64,000 bases of DNA. Source: Cypionkella sp. GTDB taxonomy: Bacteria > Pseudomonadota > Alphaproteobacteria > Rhodobacterales > Rhodobacteraceae. The notes beneath the pieces are model-generated. The model was not told the DNA's origin, searched no databases, and worked only from the letters and a program-made list of their open reading frames with translations. Positions 25,318 through 34,225 of this stretch are shown here, in pieces (position 1 is the stretch's first letter; every line of letters begins with the position of its first letter). Where the stretch lies: contig NZ_JAUSBA010000027.1 in the NCBI RefSeq assembly GCF_030652235.1, positions 1 to 64,000 of the forward strand, in the 5' to 3' direction. A program made the translations under genes and the position numbers.

Positions 25318-26667
25318 ATGTTTGAAAAAATCCTGATCGCCAACCGGGGCGAGATCGCCCTCCGCGTGATCCGCGCCTGCCAGGAGATGGGGATCAAATC
25401 GGTCGCCGTGCATTCTACCGCAGACGCTGATGCGATGCATGTGCGGATGGCCGACGAGTCGGTCTGTATCGGTCCCGCCTCGTCCTCGGCAAGCTACTTG
25501 TCTAAAGCCGCTATCATCTCGGCCTGCGAGATCACCGGCGCGCAGGCGGTGCATCCGGGCTATGGGTTCCTGTCTGAAAATGCCGCGTTCGCGCAGGCGT
25601 TGGAGGATCACGGCATCACCTTTATCGGCCCGAAAGCCGAGCACATCCGCATAATGGGTGACAAGATCACCGCCAAGATCACCGCAAAAGATCTGGGGAT
25701 TCCAGTGGTGCCGGGCTCGGATGGCGGGGTGGCCGACTATGAAACGGCGATCGGTGTGGCGGCGGGCATCGGCTTTCCGGTGATCATCAAAGCCACCGCA
25801 GGCGGTGGCGGCCGTGGCATGAAGGTTGCCAAGAACGCTGAGGAACTTGAGATCGCGTTTCGGACCGCGCGGGCGGAATCAAAGGCGGCATTTGGCAATG
25901 ACGAAGTCTATATCGAGAAATATCTGCAAAAGCCGCGCCATATCGAGATTCAGGTGTTCGGTGACGGCAAGGGGCGCGCGGTGCATCTGGGTGAGCGGGA
26001 TTGTTCCCTGCAACGCCGCCACCAGAAGGTGTTCGAGGAGGCCCCCGGCCCCTGCATCACGCCAGAAATGCGGGCGCGGATTGGCAAGGTTTGCGCCGAT
26101 GCTGTTGCCAAGATCAACTATATCGGCGCAGGCACGATTGAGTTTCTGTATGAGGATGGCGAGTTTTTCTTCATTGAGATGAACACCCGGTTGCAGGTGG
26201 AACATCCTGTGACGGAAGCGATCTTCGGGGTGGACCTTGTGCGCGAACAAATCCGGGTGGCTGCCGGGATGGATATGTCCTTCACGCAGGATGAGCTGGA
26301 AATCAACGGCCACGCGATTGAGGTGCGGATCAACGCCGAGCGGCTGCCCGATTTCGCGCCGCGCCCCGGTAAGGTCAACGTGTTCCACGCGCCGGGTGGT
26401 TTGGGCGTGCGGATGGATTCGGCGCTGTATGGCGGCTATTCGATTCCGCCTTATTATGACAGCTTGATCGGGAAACTGATCGTGCACGGCCGGGATCGGC
26501 CCGAGGCTTTGGCGCGGTTGAAGCGGGCGCTGGGGGAGTTGATCATCGACGGCATTGAGACCACGGTGCCGCTGTTTGATATGCTGCTGGCCGAACCGGA
26601 TATTCAGAATGGGGAATATGGCATTCACTGGCTGGAGCAATGGCTGGAAGCGACCTTCGGGCAATGA
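25318..26667 (+). CDS. accC: Acetyl-CoA carboxylase, biotin carboxylase subunit
   Basis: A 449-residue ATP-grasp enzyme that carboxylates biotin on AccB using ATP and bicarbonate. Motifs: [19 protein letters not shown] at the N-terminus, the Gly-rich ATP loop [14 protein letters not shown], the [15 protein letters not shown] active-site stretch and the RINAE motif. Full length. It is followed by two tandem terminators, so the operon ends here. Confidence 0.96.
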   Translation: MFEKILIANRGEIALRVIRACQEMGIKSVAVHSTADADAMHVRMADESVCIGPASSSASYLSKAAIISACEITGAQAVHPGYGFLSENAAFAQALEDHGITFIGPKAEHIRIMGDKITAKITAKDLGIPVVPGSDGGVADYETAIGVAAGIGFPVIIKATAGGGGRGMKVAKNAEELEIAFRTARAESKAAFGNDEVYIEKYLQKPRHIEIQVFGDGKGRAVHLGERDCSLQRRHQKVFEEAPGPCITPEMRARIGKVCADAVAKINYIGAGTIEFLYEDGEFFFIEMNTRLQVEHPVTEAIFGVDLVREQIRVAAGMDMSFTQDELEINGHAIEVRINAERLPDFAPRPGKVNVFHAPGGLGVRMDSALYGGYSIPPYYDSLIGKLIVHGRDRPEALARLKRALGELIIDGIETTVPLFDMLLAEPDIQNGEYGIHWLEQWLEATFGQ

Positions 26668-26674
26668 AATTGAG

Positions 26675-26724
26675 GGGCGCTTTCGGGCGCCCTTTCTTAT
26701 GGTCCCAACTCGGGACCTTTTTTT
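26675..26724 (+). terminator. Tandem rho-independent terminators after accBC
   Basis: First hairpin: GGGCGC (26675-26680) pairs with GCGCCC (26687-26692), followed by TTTCTT. Second hairpin: GGTCCC (26701-26706) pairs with GGGACC (26712-26717), followed by seven T. Both lie within 60 bases of the accC stop. Confidence 0.88.
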
Positions 26725-26803
26725 ATAATTTGAAGTCAATGGCTTGACTATGGGCCATTAACGGATTTTTAACACATTAGCCGTAAAGACCCCCTCTACG
26801 CCC

Positions 26804-27433
26804 ATGACCCAGATGCTGACACCCGACATGCTCTTGCGCGCCTATGGCATCGGAATTTTCCCGATGGCGGAGGGGCGGGATGATCCTGAAATTCACTGGG
26901 TTGATCCGAAGCGGCGTGGGATCTTCCCGTTGGATGGCTTTCATATTTCGCGCTCGCTGGCCAAGCATATCCTGACGGCGGATTACCGCGTCAGCGTCAA
27001 TGAGGCGTTCTCGGACGTGGTGGCAGGCTGCGCAGATCGGCCTGAGACTTGGATCAACGCCGAGATTACCGGGCTTTACACTGCGCTGCACCGAACGGGT
27101 TTTGCGCACAGCCTAGAGGTTTGGCACGGGGAAGCGCTGATTGGCGGGGTGTATGGGGTGACTTTGGGGGCGGCGTTTTTCGGTGAAAGCATGTTTTCAC
27201 GCCAGACCAATGCGTCTAAAACTGCGCTGGCTTATCTGACCCATCGGCTGCGGGCGGGTGGGTTTGCCCTGTTTGACACGCAGTTTCTGACGCCGCATCT
27301 GGCGTCGCTAGGTGCTGTGGAAATTCCGCGTGCGGAGTATCAGCGCCGCCTCGGGGCAGCGGTGCAAGGCCAAGCGACCTTCACACCCGAAGGCTATCAG
27401 CCGTTGCCACCATCAGTGGCGTTGGGGTCTTGA
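26804..27433 (+). CDS. aat: Leucyl/phenylalanyl-tRNA--protein transferase
   Basis: A 209-residue enzyme that adds Leu or Phe to N-terminal Arg/Lys of proteins, marking them for ClpS/ClpAP degradation. Family motifs: LLRAYGIGIFPMAEG near the N-terminus, WVDPKRRGIFPLD, and the GGVYGVTLGAAFFGESMFSRQTNASKTAL core. Slightly shorter than the E. coli protein, as usual in alphaproteobacteria. Its 3' end overlaps the convergent DUF2155 gene by 37 bases. Confidence 0.93.
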   Translation: MTQMLTPDMLLRAYGIGIFPMAEGRDDPEIHWVDPKRRGIFPLDGFHISRSLAKHILTADYRVSVNEAFSDVVAGCADRPETWINAEITGLYTALHRTGFAHSLEVWHGEALIGGVYGVTLGAAFFGESMFSRQTNASKTALAYLTHRLRAGGFALFDTQFLTPHLASLGAVEIPRAEYQRRLGAAVQGQATFTPEGYQPLPPSVALGS

Positions 27434-27837
27434 CCTTCGCCGGGTGTATCTGCGGGCGGGTCTTCGACATCGGGCAGCACCACATCGGGCACGTCGCAGC
27501 GCAGCACCCAGACATCGTAGCGGGCGTTGTCCAAAGCCGACAATGCCGGGCTAGAGGCGGTCATCCAGCCGTTGAACACCGGGTCAGGCACATTGGCGTC
27601 CAAGATGGTCAGATGCGCAAAAGCCTCGGCGGCGGGGCTGTCGGGGTAATAGCGGCAGCCGTCCATCTGCACGGTCAGGCGGCCCACGGTTTGCGATTGG
27701 CCCGTCGACAGATCAAGATCGGTGACCGTGCCGGTCAGCTTATCGAGCAGGCGCAGTTTCGCTCCGGGGGCGTCGGCGACGTCCTGCGCTGTGGCCATGC
27801 TGGCCAGCAGACTAAGGCAAATCGCCAAGCGCTTCAT
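27397..27837 (-). CDS. DUF2155 periplasmic protein
   Basis: A 146-residue protein with a signal peptide (MKRLAICLSLLASMATAQ). The DUF2155 core is LRLLDKLTGTVTDLDLSTGQ, RLTVQMDGCRYYP and NVPDPVFNGWMTASSPALSALDNARYDVWVLRC. Two conserved cysteines may form a disulfide. The acidic tail (PPADTPGEGQDPNATDGG) is variable. It is found almost only in alphaproteobacteria, commonly next to mlaD, as here (4-base overlap), which suggests an envelope role. The biochemical function is unknown. The stop region overlaps aat. Confidence 0.85.
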   Translation of the reverse strand: MKRLAICLSLLASMATAQDVADAPGAKLRLLDKLTGTVTDLDLSTGQSQTVGRLTVQMDGCRYYPDSPAAEAFAHLTILDANVPDPVFNGWMTASSPALSALDNARYDVWVLRCDVPDVVLPDVEDPPADTPGEGQDPNATDGGNG

Positions 27838-28334
27838 GGTGTTGAAGCATCCGGTGCGGTCGCGGCCGGATCAGCCGGTTTGTCGCCGCTGGAGGAGCCG
27901 CCCGAGACAAATTTCAACAACAGCGATATCAGGCTGACCGAACCTTGGGTGTCTTCAATCTCATCGCCAGGGGCGAGGATATCGAGGGCGCCACCGGGCA
28001 CCAGTTCGACAAAATTACCGCCAAGCAGGCCCTCGGACGAGATCAGAATCGCGGTGTCGGTCGGCAACTGGATTTTGCTGTCGATGACGATGCTGGCATC
28101 GGCAAAGAAGGTTTCGGGGTTCAACGTCAGTGCTGTGATGCTGCCCACTTTGACGCCCGCCAGCCGCACATCCGAGCCGGGGGTGATGCCATCGACCGAG
28201 CGAAACGAGGCTTTCAACGGATAGGTTCCGGCGGCTGCGGTCAGGCCCTGCCCGCCCGTAGCATAGACCAGAAAGCCTAATGCGGCGGCGAGCACGGCGG
28301 CTCCGGCCAAGATTTCTGCGCGATTTTCACTCAT
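27834..28334 (-). CDS. mlaD: Lipid-asymmetry MCE protein MlaD
   Basis: A 166-residue protein with one N-terminal membrane helix (ILAGAAVLAAALGFLVYATGG) and a single MCE domain (YPLKASFRSVDGITPGSDVRLAGVKVGSITALTLNP). It ends with a Pro/Ala-rich tail. MlaD forms the periplasmic hexamer of the Mla phospholipid transporter. The other mla genes are not next to it here. It overlaps the DUF2155 gene by 4 bases. Confidence 0.88.
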   Translation of the reverse strand: MSENRAEILAGAAVLAAALGFLVYATGGQGLTAAAGTYPLKASFRSVDGITPGSDVRLAGVKVGSITALTLNPETFFADASIVIDSKIQLPTDTAILISSEGLLGGNFVELVPGGALDILAPGDEIEDTQGSVSLISLLLKFVSGGSSSGDKPADPAATAPDASTP

Positions 28335-28380
28335 GTCTGGGTCTCAGGCCTTATTCGGGCTGCCATTATTCAGGCTGGCA

Positions 28381-28755
28381 TTATTTCGGCTGCCACGCCT
28401 CGTAATCGCTGCGCAAGGCGGGGGCATGTGCGCGGATCGAGCCGGGAGGGGCATAGGCGGCGGCGGTGCCGGTCAGGTTTTCCTGATGCGGCTGCTCCCA
28501 GGCTTTGTGCTTCAGCGGGGTTTTGGTCGGCGGATCATTCCAGGTGAAATGCAGCCAGCCGTGCCAATCGGGCGAAACGCGCGATGCCTCGGATTCGCCG
28601 TTGTAGATCACCCAGCGGCGCTTGGTGTCGGCGGTTTGGTAATAGATATTGCCCTGCTCATCCTCGCCGACCTTCTGACCCTTGCGGGCGGTGTATAGCT
28701 GGGTGCCAAGGGTTTGGCTGTTCCACCAGGTCAACATTCGCTTGAGGAAATACAT
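28381..28755 (-). CDS. NADH:ubiquinone oxidoreductase NDUFA12-type accessory subunit
   Basis: A 124-residue protein from ATG 28755 with GGAGG upstream; the longer frame to 29184 has no homology. Family motifs: [56 protein letters not shown] and the Pro-rich H-x-PP region. It is the alphaproteobacterial homologue of the mitochondrial complex I subunit B17.2 and docks on the peripheral arm. It lies 46 bases upstream of mlaD and is probably co-transcribed. Confidence 0.92.
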   Translation of the reverse strand: MYFLKRMLTWWNSQTLGTQLYTARKGQKVGEDEQGNIYYQTADTKRRWVIYNGESEASRVSPDWHGWLHFTWNDPPTKTPLKHKAWEQPHQENLTGTAAAYAPPGSIRAHAPALRSDYEAWQPK

Positions 28756-29003
28756 AGAGGCCTCCGCAGGGGTTTCGTCTTGATATGGCCGAAAGGGGTG
28801 GAAAGGTCTAGGGGGCACGCAAGCACCACACGACTTTGCGCGCAGTTTCGCAGCATTGACCGGGGCCGGGTTTATCCGGGGCGGCGGGGCTTTTTTCCCA
28901 AAACGGCTTTCCCCGCGGGGAGAGACTTGTGGTATAGATGGGCATTTGCACAACATGTAGTAGCGATGCAGGTGGCAACTTGGGTTGCATGGCGGCGCGC
29001 ACC
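28756..29003. other. Intergenic stretch between the NDUFA12-type gene and clpX
   Basis: No gene that I can support lies here. It holds the ribosome binding site and promoter region of the NDUFA12-type gene. The only frames are shadows without homology or a consistent codon pattern. Confidence 0.5.
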
Positions 29004-29036
29004 GCAGAAAGCAAAACGGCGAGCCAATGGCCCGCC
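29004..29036 (-). terminator. Rho-independent terminator of clpX
   Basis: On the minus strand GGCGGGCC and GGCTCGCC (29036-29018) pair through an 8-bp stem with one G-T wobble and an ATT loop, followed by GTTTTGCTTTC. It lies 24 bases beyond the clpX stop. Confidence 0.78.
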
Positions 29037-29059
29037 GCTGCATCCGTTCTGCGCACGCC

Positions 29060-30325
29060 TTAGCTGGCGGTTGCAGGTTCTTTTTTCTTCGTCTCGGTGT
29101 GGACCAACAAGGGAGCCGCGCCGTTGTTGACGGCTTCTTCATTGACCACGACCTCTTCGACATCATCCATGCCGGGCAATTCAAACATGGTGTTCAGCAA
29201 GATGCTTTCCATGATCGAACGCAGGCCGCGCGCGCCGGTTTTGCGCTTGATGGCGCGTTTGGCGATGGCGATGAGGGCATCCGGCGTGAAGGTCAGCTTG
29301 GTGCCTTCGATGTCGAACAGCCGCTGATATTGCTTGACCAAAGCGTTCTTCGGCTCGGTCAAAATCGTGATCAGCGCGGCCTCATCCAGATCGGTCAGGG
29401 TGGCGATCACGGGAAGGCGACCGACGAATTCCGGGATCAGACCGAATTTCAGCAGATCTTCCGGCTCTAGTTCCTGGAACAATTCGCCAGCACCACGATC
29501 TTCCGGGCCTTTCACCGCCGCGCCAAAGCCGATGGCTGAGCCTTTGCCGCGTTGCGCAATGATCTTCTCAAGCCCCGAGAATGCCCCGCCACAGATGAAC
29601 AGGATATTCGTGGTATCGACTTGCAGAAATTCTTGCTGCGGATGCTTGCGGCCACCTTGCGGCGGAACGCTTGCCACGGTGCCTTCCATGATCTTCAGCA
29701 GGGCTTGCTGCACGCCCTCGCCCGACACGTCGCGGGTGATCGAGGGATTGTCCGACTTGCGGGTGATCTTGTCCACTTCGTCGATATAGACGATGCCGCG
29801 TTGTGCGCGTTCAACGTTATATTCCGAGGCTTGCAGCAATTTCAGGATGATGTTTTCCACATCTTCACCGACATAACCCGCTTCGGTCAAAGTCGTCGCA
29901 TCCGCCATGGTGAACGGAACATCCAAGATGCGGGCCAAGGTCTGCGCCAACAGCGTCTTGCCGCAACCCGTTGGGCCAATCAGCAAGATGTTGGATTTCG
30001 ACAGTTCAATGTCGGTTTTGCTGGCGTGGTTCAACCGCTTGTAGTGGTTGTGCACCGCGACCGAGAGCACGCGCTTGGCATGGACTTGACCGATGACATA
30101 ATCATCCAAAACCTTACAAATATCACGCGGCGTTGGCACGCCATCGGTGGTTTTCAGCCCCGTGGTCTTGGTTTCCTCGCGGATGATGTCCATACACAGC
30201 TCGACACATTCATCACAGATGAAGACCGTCGGGCCGGCGATCAGCTTGCGCACCTCATGCTGGCTTTTGCCGCAGAAGGAGCAGTAGAGCGTGTTCTTGC
30301 TGTCGCTGCCGGTATTGTTCGCCAT
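29060..30325 (-). CDS. clpX: ATP-dependent Clp protease ATP-binding subunit ClpX
   Basis: A 421-residue AAA+ unfoldase. The N-terminal zinc-binding domain has four Cys ([10 protein letters not shown] and ICDECVELC). Walker A is GPTGCGKT, Walker [11 protein letters not shown], the pore loop GYVGED and the sensor/arginine region [10 protein letters not shown]. It feeds substrates to ClpP, encoded upstream, and in alphaproteobacteria controls cell-cycle proteolysis. It follows clpP across an unusual tandem hairpin repeat. Length is typical. Confidence 0.97.
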   Translation of the reverse strand: MANNTGSDSKNTLYCSFCGKSQHEVRKLIAGPTVFICDECVELCMDIIREETKTTGLKTTDGVPTPRDICKVLDDYVIGQVHAKRVLSVAVHNHYKRLNHASKTDIELSKSNILLIGPTGCGKTLLAQTLARILDVPFTMADATTLTEAGYVGEDVENIILKLLQASEYNVERAQRGIVYIDEVDKITRKSDNPSITRDVSGEGVQQALLKIMEGTVASVPPQGGRKHPQQEFLQVDTTNILFICGGAFSGLEKIIAQRGKGSAIGFGAAVKGPEDRGAGELFQELEPEDLLKFGLIPEFVGRLPVIATLTDLDEAALITILTEPKNALVKQYQRLFDIEGTKLTFTPDALIAIAKRAIKRKTGARGLRSIMESILLNTMFELPGMDDVEEVVVNEEAVNNGAAPLLVHTETKKKEPATAS

Positions 30326-30398
30326 GGGTATCCTCTAGCCCTGCGCCCGTAAGGGGCGTTTGAAGGAAGTGTAGGCCAAGGCCCAAACCTCTACAATC

Positions 30399-30490
30399 CG
30401 AAAGTGCCCCGCCCTGCGTGGACGGGCCGAAAGCGCCCCGCCCTGCGTGGACGGGCCGAAAGTGCCCCCGCCCTGCCTGGACGGGCCGAA
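30399..30490. repeat. Tandem 29-30-bp repeat (three copies) forming hairpins between clpP and clpX
   Basis: Three head-to-tail units begin at 30399, 30428 and about 30457. Each starts CCGAAAG(T/C)GCCC and ends with GGACGGG, and a partial fourth unit leads into the clpP terminator. Within each unit CCCGCCC and GGACGGG pair through 7 bp (one G-T) around a 5-base loop, so the clpP-clpX intergenic RNA would form a row of similar stem-loops. Units differ at only one to three positions, indicating recent duplication. Confidence 0.85.
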
Positions 30491-30493
30491 AGC

Positions 30494-30514
30494 GCCCCCG
30501 GTATCAGCGGGGGC
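30494..30514 (-). terminator. Hairpin after clpP
   Basis: GCCCCCG (30494-30500) and CGGGGGC (30508-30514) form a 7-bp perfect stem with a 7-base loop, 8 bases past the clpP stop. The T-tract is weak (GCTTTCGG), so it may only attenuate transcription into clpX or protect the clpP mRNA end. Confidence 0.55.
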
Positions 30515-30521
30515 ACCGAGT

Positions 30522-31151
30522 TTACTTCACTTCGTCAGCCTTGCCACGGCTTTCGAGAATCTCATCGATCAGGCCCCAAGCCTTGGCATCTTCGGCGGAC
30601 ATGAAATTGTCGCGCTCTAGTGCGGCTTCGACCGTCTCATAATCGTTGCCGGTGTGGCGGACGTAGATCTCATTCAAGCGGCGCTTCAGCTTTTCGGTTT
30701 CGCGCGCATGGATCATGATGTCGGTCGCTTGGCCTTGGTAGCCGCCCGAAGGCTGGTGGACCATGACGCGGCTGTTCGGCAGGCTAAAGCGCATGCCCTT
30801 TTCGCCCGCTTGCAGCAAAAGCGAACCCATCGAGGCCGCCTGCCCGATCACCAAGGTTGAAACCTTGGGGCGGATGTATTGCATGGTGTCATAGATCGAG
30901 AGACCGCTTGTCACAACGCCACCGGGGCTGTTGATATACATCGAGATTTCCTTTGACGGATTTTCCGCCTCAAGGAACAAAAGCTGGGCGCAGATCAGCG
31001 ATGACATGCCGTCATGCACCTGGCCGGACAGGAAAATGATACGTTCTTTCAGCATGCGGCTGAAAATGTCGTAAGCGCGTTCGCCGCGGCTGGTCTGTTC
31101 GACCACCATCGGCACGAGCGTATTCATGTAGTGGTCAACTGGATCGCGCAT
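30522..31151 (-). CDS. clpP: ATP-dependent Clp protease proteolytic subunit ClpP
   Basis: A 209-residue serine protease. The catalytic Ser is in [14 protein letters not shown], the His in [12 protein letters not shown] and the Asp near the [19 protein letters not shown]-terminal stretch. [21 protein letters not shown] is the usual oxyanion/handle region. It assembles as a tetradecamer with ClpX or ClpA. The start at ATG 31151 gives the family's normal N-terminus. Confidence 0.97.
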   Translation of the reverse strand: MRDPVDHYMNTLVPMVVEQTSRGERAYDIFSRMLKERIIFLSGQVHDGMSSLICAQLLFLEAENPSKEISMYINSPGGVVTSGLSIYDTMQYIRPKVSTLVIGQAASMGSLLLQAGEKGMRFSLPNSRVMVHQPSGGYQGQATDIMIHARETEKLKRRLNEIYVRHTGNDYETVEAALERDNFMSAEDAKAWGLIDEILESRGKADEVK

Positions 31152-31518
31152 GGAAACCTGCCTGTTTAGGTCCGTGGAACTGTTTTATCGCCGGATGCTT
31201 TGCAGAGTCTTAGAGGCGCGCGCGGGGGGGTGCAAGGGCGGTCGGGCGCATTGCTGCAATCGGCGATGGGTTGCGTTTGGGTTTAGCTGGGATGTGCTGA
31301 AAATTTGGTTCGTACAAGAATTTCAACTTCGCTGAAATAGGACGCGGCGGCGGTGTTTCAATGGGATGCCAACGTATGGGCGGCCCCGCTGCGCGCTCGA
31401 CGCGAACACAAATTCTGCGCAGGCATTTGGCCGCTTATTGGCCGCTTCAGGCCACGCCGCTGTTGTGGGGTGCGATCGTGGCAAGCGAGGCGGCCTGACA
31501 GGGCCGAAGGGCGGTGGG
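31152..31518. other. Intergenic stretch between clpP and the sensor kinase gene
   Basis: 367 bases without a supportable gene. The left part (31152-31330) is the clpP promoter region. The right part is GC-rich with several GGCCGC/GCGGCC motifs that could fold. The open frames do not resemble any family. A small RNA cannot be excluded. Confidence 0.4.
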
Positions 31519-32859
31519 TCAGCGTGCCACGCTGATCTCTGCCCGCAAACCGCCCATGCGCTCGCTGTCGCCCAAACGTAAAGCACCACCATGGCTGCGG
31601 GCGATGTCAGAGGCTATCGACAGGCCCAGCCCCACGCCGCCGCCCTTGTTGGGGTTGCGCGCCGGATCCAGCCGTTTGAACGGCTCTAGCGCCTCGTCGC
31701 GGCGGTCTTTGGCGATGCCGGGGCCGTCATCTTCGACGATAAAGCGCAAGGCGCGGTCAGAGATTTGCAGGCTGACCTCGACATGTTTGGCATGGCGCAC
31801 CGCATTACCGATCAGATTCTCTAACGCACGGGTGATGGCCTGCGGGCGCAGGCGGGCGACATCCAGCGCATCACCCGAGTCAAATTTGGCGGCGCCAAGC
31901 GTGACCGGTTGGCCCATGCGGCGGGCGTTATCCACCACATGTTGCAGCAAGGCGATGGGATCGGTGGGCTCGGCCTCTTCCATCGCATCACCGCGCGCGA
32001 AGGACAGGAATTCATCCACCAAGCGCTCCATATCCGCGACATCCTGCTGCAACGCGCGGGTGTCATCGTCTTCGGGCAAGAACGACAGGCCAAGTTTCAG
32101 CCGGGTCAGCGGCGTGCGCAGATCGTGGCTGACGCCCGACAGCATCTGGGTGCGGCTTTCGATCTGGCGTTCAATCCGGGCGCGCATGTTCAAAAACGCA
32201 TTGCCCGCCGCGCGGACTTCGGTGGCGCCGCGCGGGGTGTAGGGCACGGTTTGGCCCTTGCCGAAGGCGTCCGAGGCGCGGGCAAGCCTTGTGATCGGGC
32301 TGAGTTGGTTGCGCAGGAAAATATAGGCGATGAAGGTCATCAGCGCCGAGGTAAATACCATCCAGACCAGCAGTTGGTGTGGGTTGCTGGCCGAGATGCG
32401 CGAGCGTTTTATCTCAAACCGGATTGGGCCTTTGTTGGTATCCAGATAGACCTGCACCGCCAAGGGATTGCTGGTCAGATCGACCGCACGCACACCCGAC
32501 AGCCGCTCATACAGCGTCAGGGCGACGGCACGCCCGGCATAGTCGAACCACGCACGGCTGTCGGCTTGCGGGATTTCAGCCGCGTTCAGCGGGAATTTCA
32601 GGCCAAGATCCAGCCCGCGCGTGAGATCATAGGCGAGGGCTTTTGCTTGGGCTTGCGTCTCAACCGCATCAATACGGGCCCGGATGTAGCGAATCTCGAT
32701 GCTAACGCCGCCGGTCATCTGCCGGGTGACGCCATCGAAATGCCGCTGGATGAAGGCGATCGAGACGATCAGCTGCACCACCACCACCGGCAGCACCAGA
32801 ATAAGCGCTGCACGCCCAAACAGGCTGCGGGGCAGAAGGGGCTTGAGGCGGCGCTGCAT
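31519..32859 (-). CDS. EnvZ-type sensor histidine kinase
   Basis: A 446-residue membrane kinase from ATG 32859 (MQRRLKPLLPRSLFGRAALILVLPVVVVQLIVS). Helix 1 is at about 16-37 and helix 2 near LLVWMVFTSALMTFIAYIFL, with a periplasmic sensor between them. A HAMP domain follows (NQLSPITRLARASDAFGKG), then HisKA with the phospho-acceptor His in GVSHDLRTPLTRLKL and HATPase with the N and G boxes (ALENLIGNAVRHAK, DDGPGIAKD, GVGLGLSI). This is the EnvZ subfamily, usually paired with an OmpR-like regulator. No response regulator gene adjoins it here, so its partner is elsewhere. Confidence 0.87.
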   Translation of the reverse strand: MQRRLKPLLPRSLFGRAALILVLPVVVVQLIVSIAFIQRHFDGVTRQMTGGVSIEIRYIRARIDAVETQAQAKALAYDLTRGLDLGLKFPLNAAEIPQADSRAWFDYAGRAVALTLYERLSGVRAVDLTSNPLAVQVYLDTNKGPIRFEIKRSRISASNPHQLLVWMVFTSALMTFIAYIFLRNQLSPITRLARASDAFGKGQTVPYTPRGATEVRAAGNAFLNMRARIERQIESRTQMLSGVSHDLRTPLTRLKLGLSFLPEDDDTRALQQDVADMERLVDEFLSFARGDAMEEAEPTDPIALLQHVVDNARRMGQPVTLGAAKFDSGDALDVARLRPQAITRALENLIGNAVRHAKHVEVSLQISDRALRFIVEDDGPGIAKDRRDEALEPFKRLDPARNPNKGGGVGLGLSIASDIARSHGGALRLGDSERMGGLRAEISVAR

Positions 32860-32902
32860 AGCGGCAAGATTAGCGAGGATGCGGCAAGATGGGAAGGCCG
32901 GG

Positions 32903-33772
32903 ATGCAAGTAGCGGATGGCGTGTGGCGGATCAGGGCGGCAAACCCCAGCCCGATGACCGGGACTGGCACCAACACCTATGTGCTGCGCGGGCGCGATGG
33001 CGCGGTGGTGATCGACCCCGGCCCTGCCCTGCCCGATCATCTGGCGGCGGTGCTGGCGGCTTTGCGGGATGCCCCGTTGCGGGCGATTCTGTTGACACAT
33101 CCGCATCTGGACCATTCCGCGCTGGTGCCGAAGTTACGGGCGGCGACCGGGGCGCAGGTCTACGGCTTTGGCCGAGCTTTGGCGGGGCGCTCGGCAGTGA
33201 TGCAACGGCTGGCTTTGGTTGGGTTGCAGGGCGGCGGCGAGGGCGTTGATCTGGGCTTTGCGCCGGATGTGCGGGTGGCGGATGGTGCGGTGCTGGCGCT
33301 GGCAGGCCTGCAGATTGAGGCTGTGCACACCCCTGGCCATATGGGCGGGCATCTGTGCTTCGCGCTGGGGGAGGATCTGTTCAGCGGCGATCATGTGATG
33401 GGGTGGGCCAGCACGCTGATCTCGCCGCCCGATGGCGATATGGCGGACTATAGGACGTCGCTGCAGCGGTTGGCCACGCGCGGATGGCGGCAGTTTTTGC
33501 CCGGCCATGGCGAGACAATCGCCGATCCGGCTGCGCGTCTGGCCGAGCTTGTCGCCCACCGTCGCGCCCGCGAAACCGCGATCCGTGCCGCATTGCAGGC
33601 AGGCCCCGCCCGCCCCGCCGATCTCGCCTTGCAGCTTTACACCGATACCCCGCCCGCCCTACTGCCTGCCGCCGCCCGCAACATTCTTGCGCATCTTATT
33701 GATCTGCATGACAGAAGTGTCGTGACCTCGGCAGGTCCGCTTGGCCCCGAGGCCCAGTTCAAAATCATCTGA
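32903..33772 (+). CDS. Metallo-beta-lactamase-fold hydrolase (LACTB2-like)
   Basis: A 289-residue protein from ATG 32903 with GGAAGG upstream; an in-frame ATG eight codons earlier is possible. The dinuclear metal site is THPHLDHS with the later HTPGHMGGH, GDHVMGW and LPGHGE His/Asp ligands. The C-terminal winged-helix-like part (ARETAIRAALQAGPARPADLALQLY) is typical of LACTB2/hydroxyacylglutathione-hydrolase-like enzymes. It is divergent from the kinase gene. The substrate could be a thioester or a phosphodiester. Confidence 0.82.
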   Translation: MQVADGVWRIRAANPSPMTGTGTNTYVLRGRDGAVVIDPGPALPDHLAAVLAALRDAPLRAILLTHPHLDHSALVPKLRAATGAQVYGFGRALAGRSAVMQRLALVGLQGGGEGVDLGFAPDVRVADGAVLALAGLQIEAVHTPGHMGGHLCFALGEDLFSGDHVMGWASTLISPPDGDMADYRTSLQRLATRGWRQFLPGHGETIADPAARLAELVAHRRARETAIRAALQAGPARPADLALQLYTDTPPALLPAAARNILAHLIDLHDRSVVTSAGPLGPEAQFKII

Positions 33773-33841
33773 GCTGCAATGCATTTTTATGCGTGCCCCC
33801 CCTTTACGCCCCCAAACACCCTTGCTATAGACCCCTCGTGT

Positions 33842-33916
33842 TCCGGCGTAGCTCAGCGGTAGAGCAGTTGACTGTTAATCAATTGGTCGTAGGTTCGATC
33901 CCTACCGCCGGAGCCA
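33842..33916 (+). tRNA. tRNA-Asn (anticodon GTT)
   Basis: A 75-base cloverleaf. The acceptor arms TCCGGCG and CGCCGGA pair perfectly, the D-loop is AGCTCAGCGGTAGAGC, the anticodon loop is CTGTTAA (GTT, Asn) and the T-arm has GGTTCGATCC. The CCA end is encoded after discriminator G. It is followed by a hairpin and by gene debris, consistent with an integration target. Confidence 0.96.
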
Positions 33917-33944
33917 AATCTTACAAAGATTTCAGCTACTTACG

Positions 33945-33964
33945 GAAACCCCTCAGGGGGTTTC
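33945..33964 (+). terminator. Hairpin downstream of tRNA-Asn
   Basis: GAAACCCC and GGGGTTTC form an 8-bp perfect stem with a TCAG loop, 28 bases after the tRNA. The downstream T content is low, so it may act as a processing or termination signal. Confidence 0.55.
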
Positions 33965-34225
33965 TCGTAGTTTATGACCGAGCCGTAAGAATACCGTAGG
34001 TTTTGCAGGAGGTCGGTAGGCGGCCATAAGTCACTGGCTCGCTTGCGCGAAAGCAAACACCCCCAGCCTTTCGGCAGAGGGTGCTACAGCGCCAGGCAGC
34101 AAAGAGCAGCAAACCGCGCTGCTGGGTCCGATATTTGTCACGGAGGCTCGGTTTCCTATCTCCGCCGGGCGTTAGAGGCACCAGCCCGGACCCTCGCTGT
34201 GCATTGGGCACATCGAGGGGTGTTC
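33965..34225. other. Gene debris region downstream of tRNA-Asn
   Basis: 261 bases with no supportable gene. The composition differs from neighbouring coding DNA. Together with the IS fragments at 34.7-35.1 kb it looks like the remains of an integrated element, but no integrase or att duplication can be identified by eye. Confidence 0.4.

Noticed and set aside
30399-30514. CRISPR array
   Set aside because: The units are contiguous tandem repeats with no unique spacers, and no cas gene is present.
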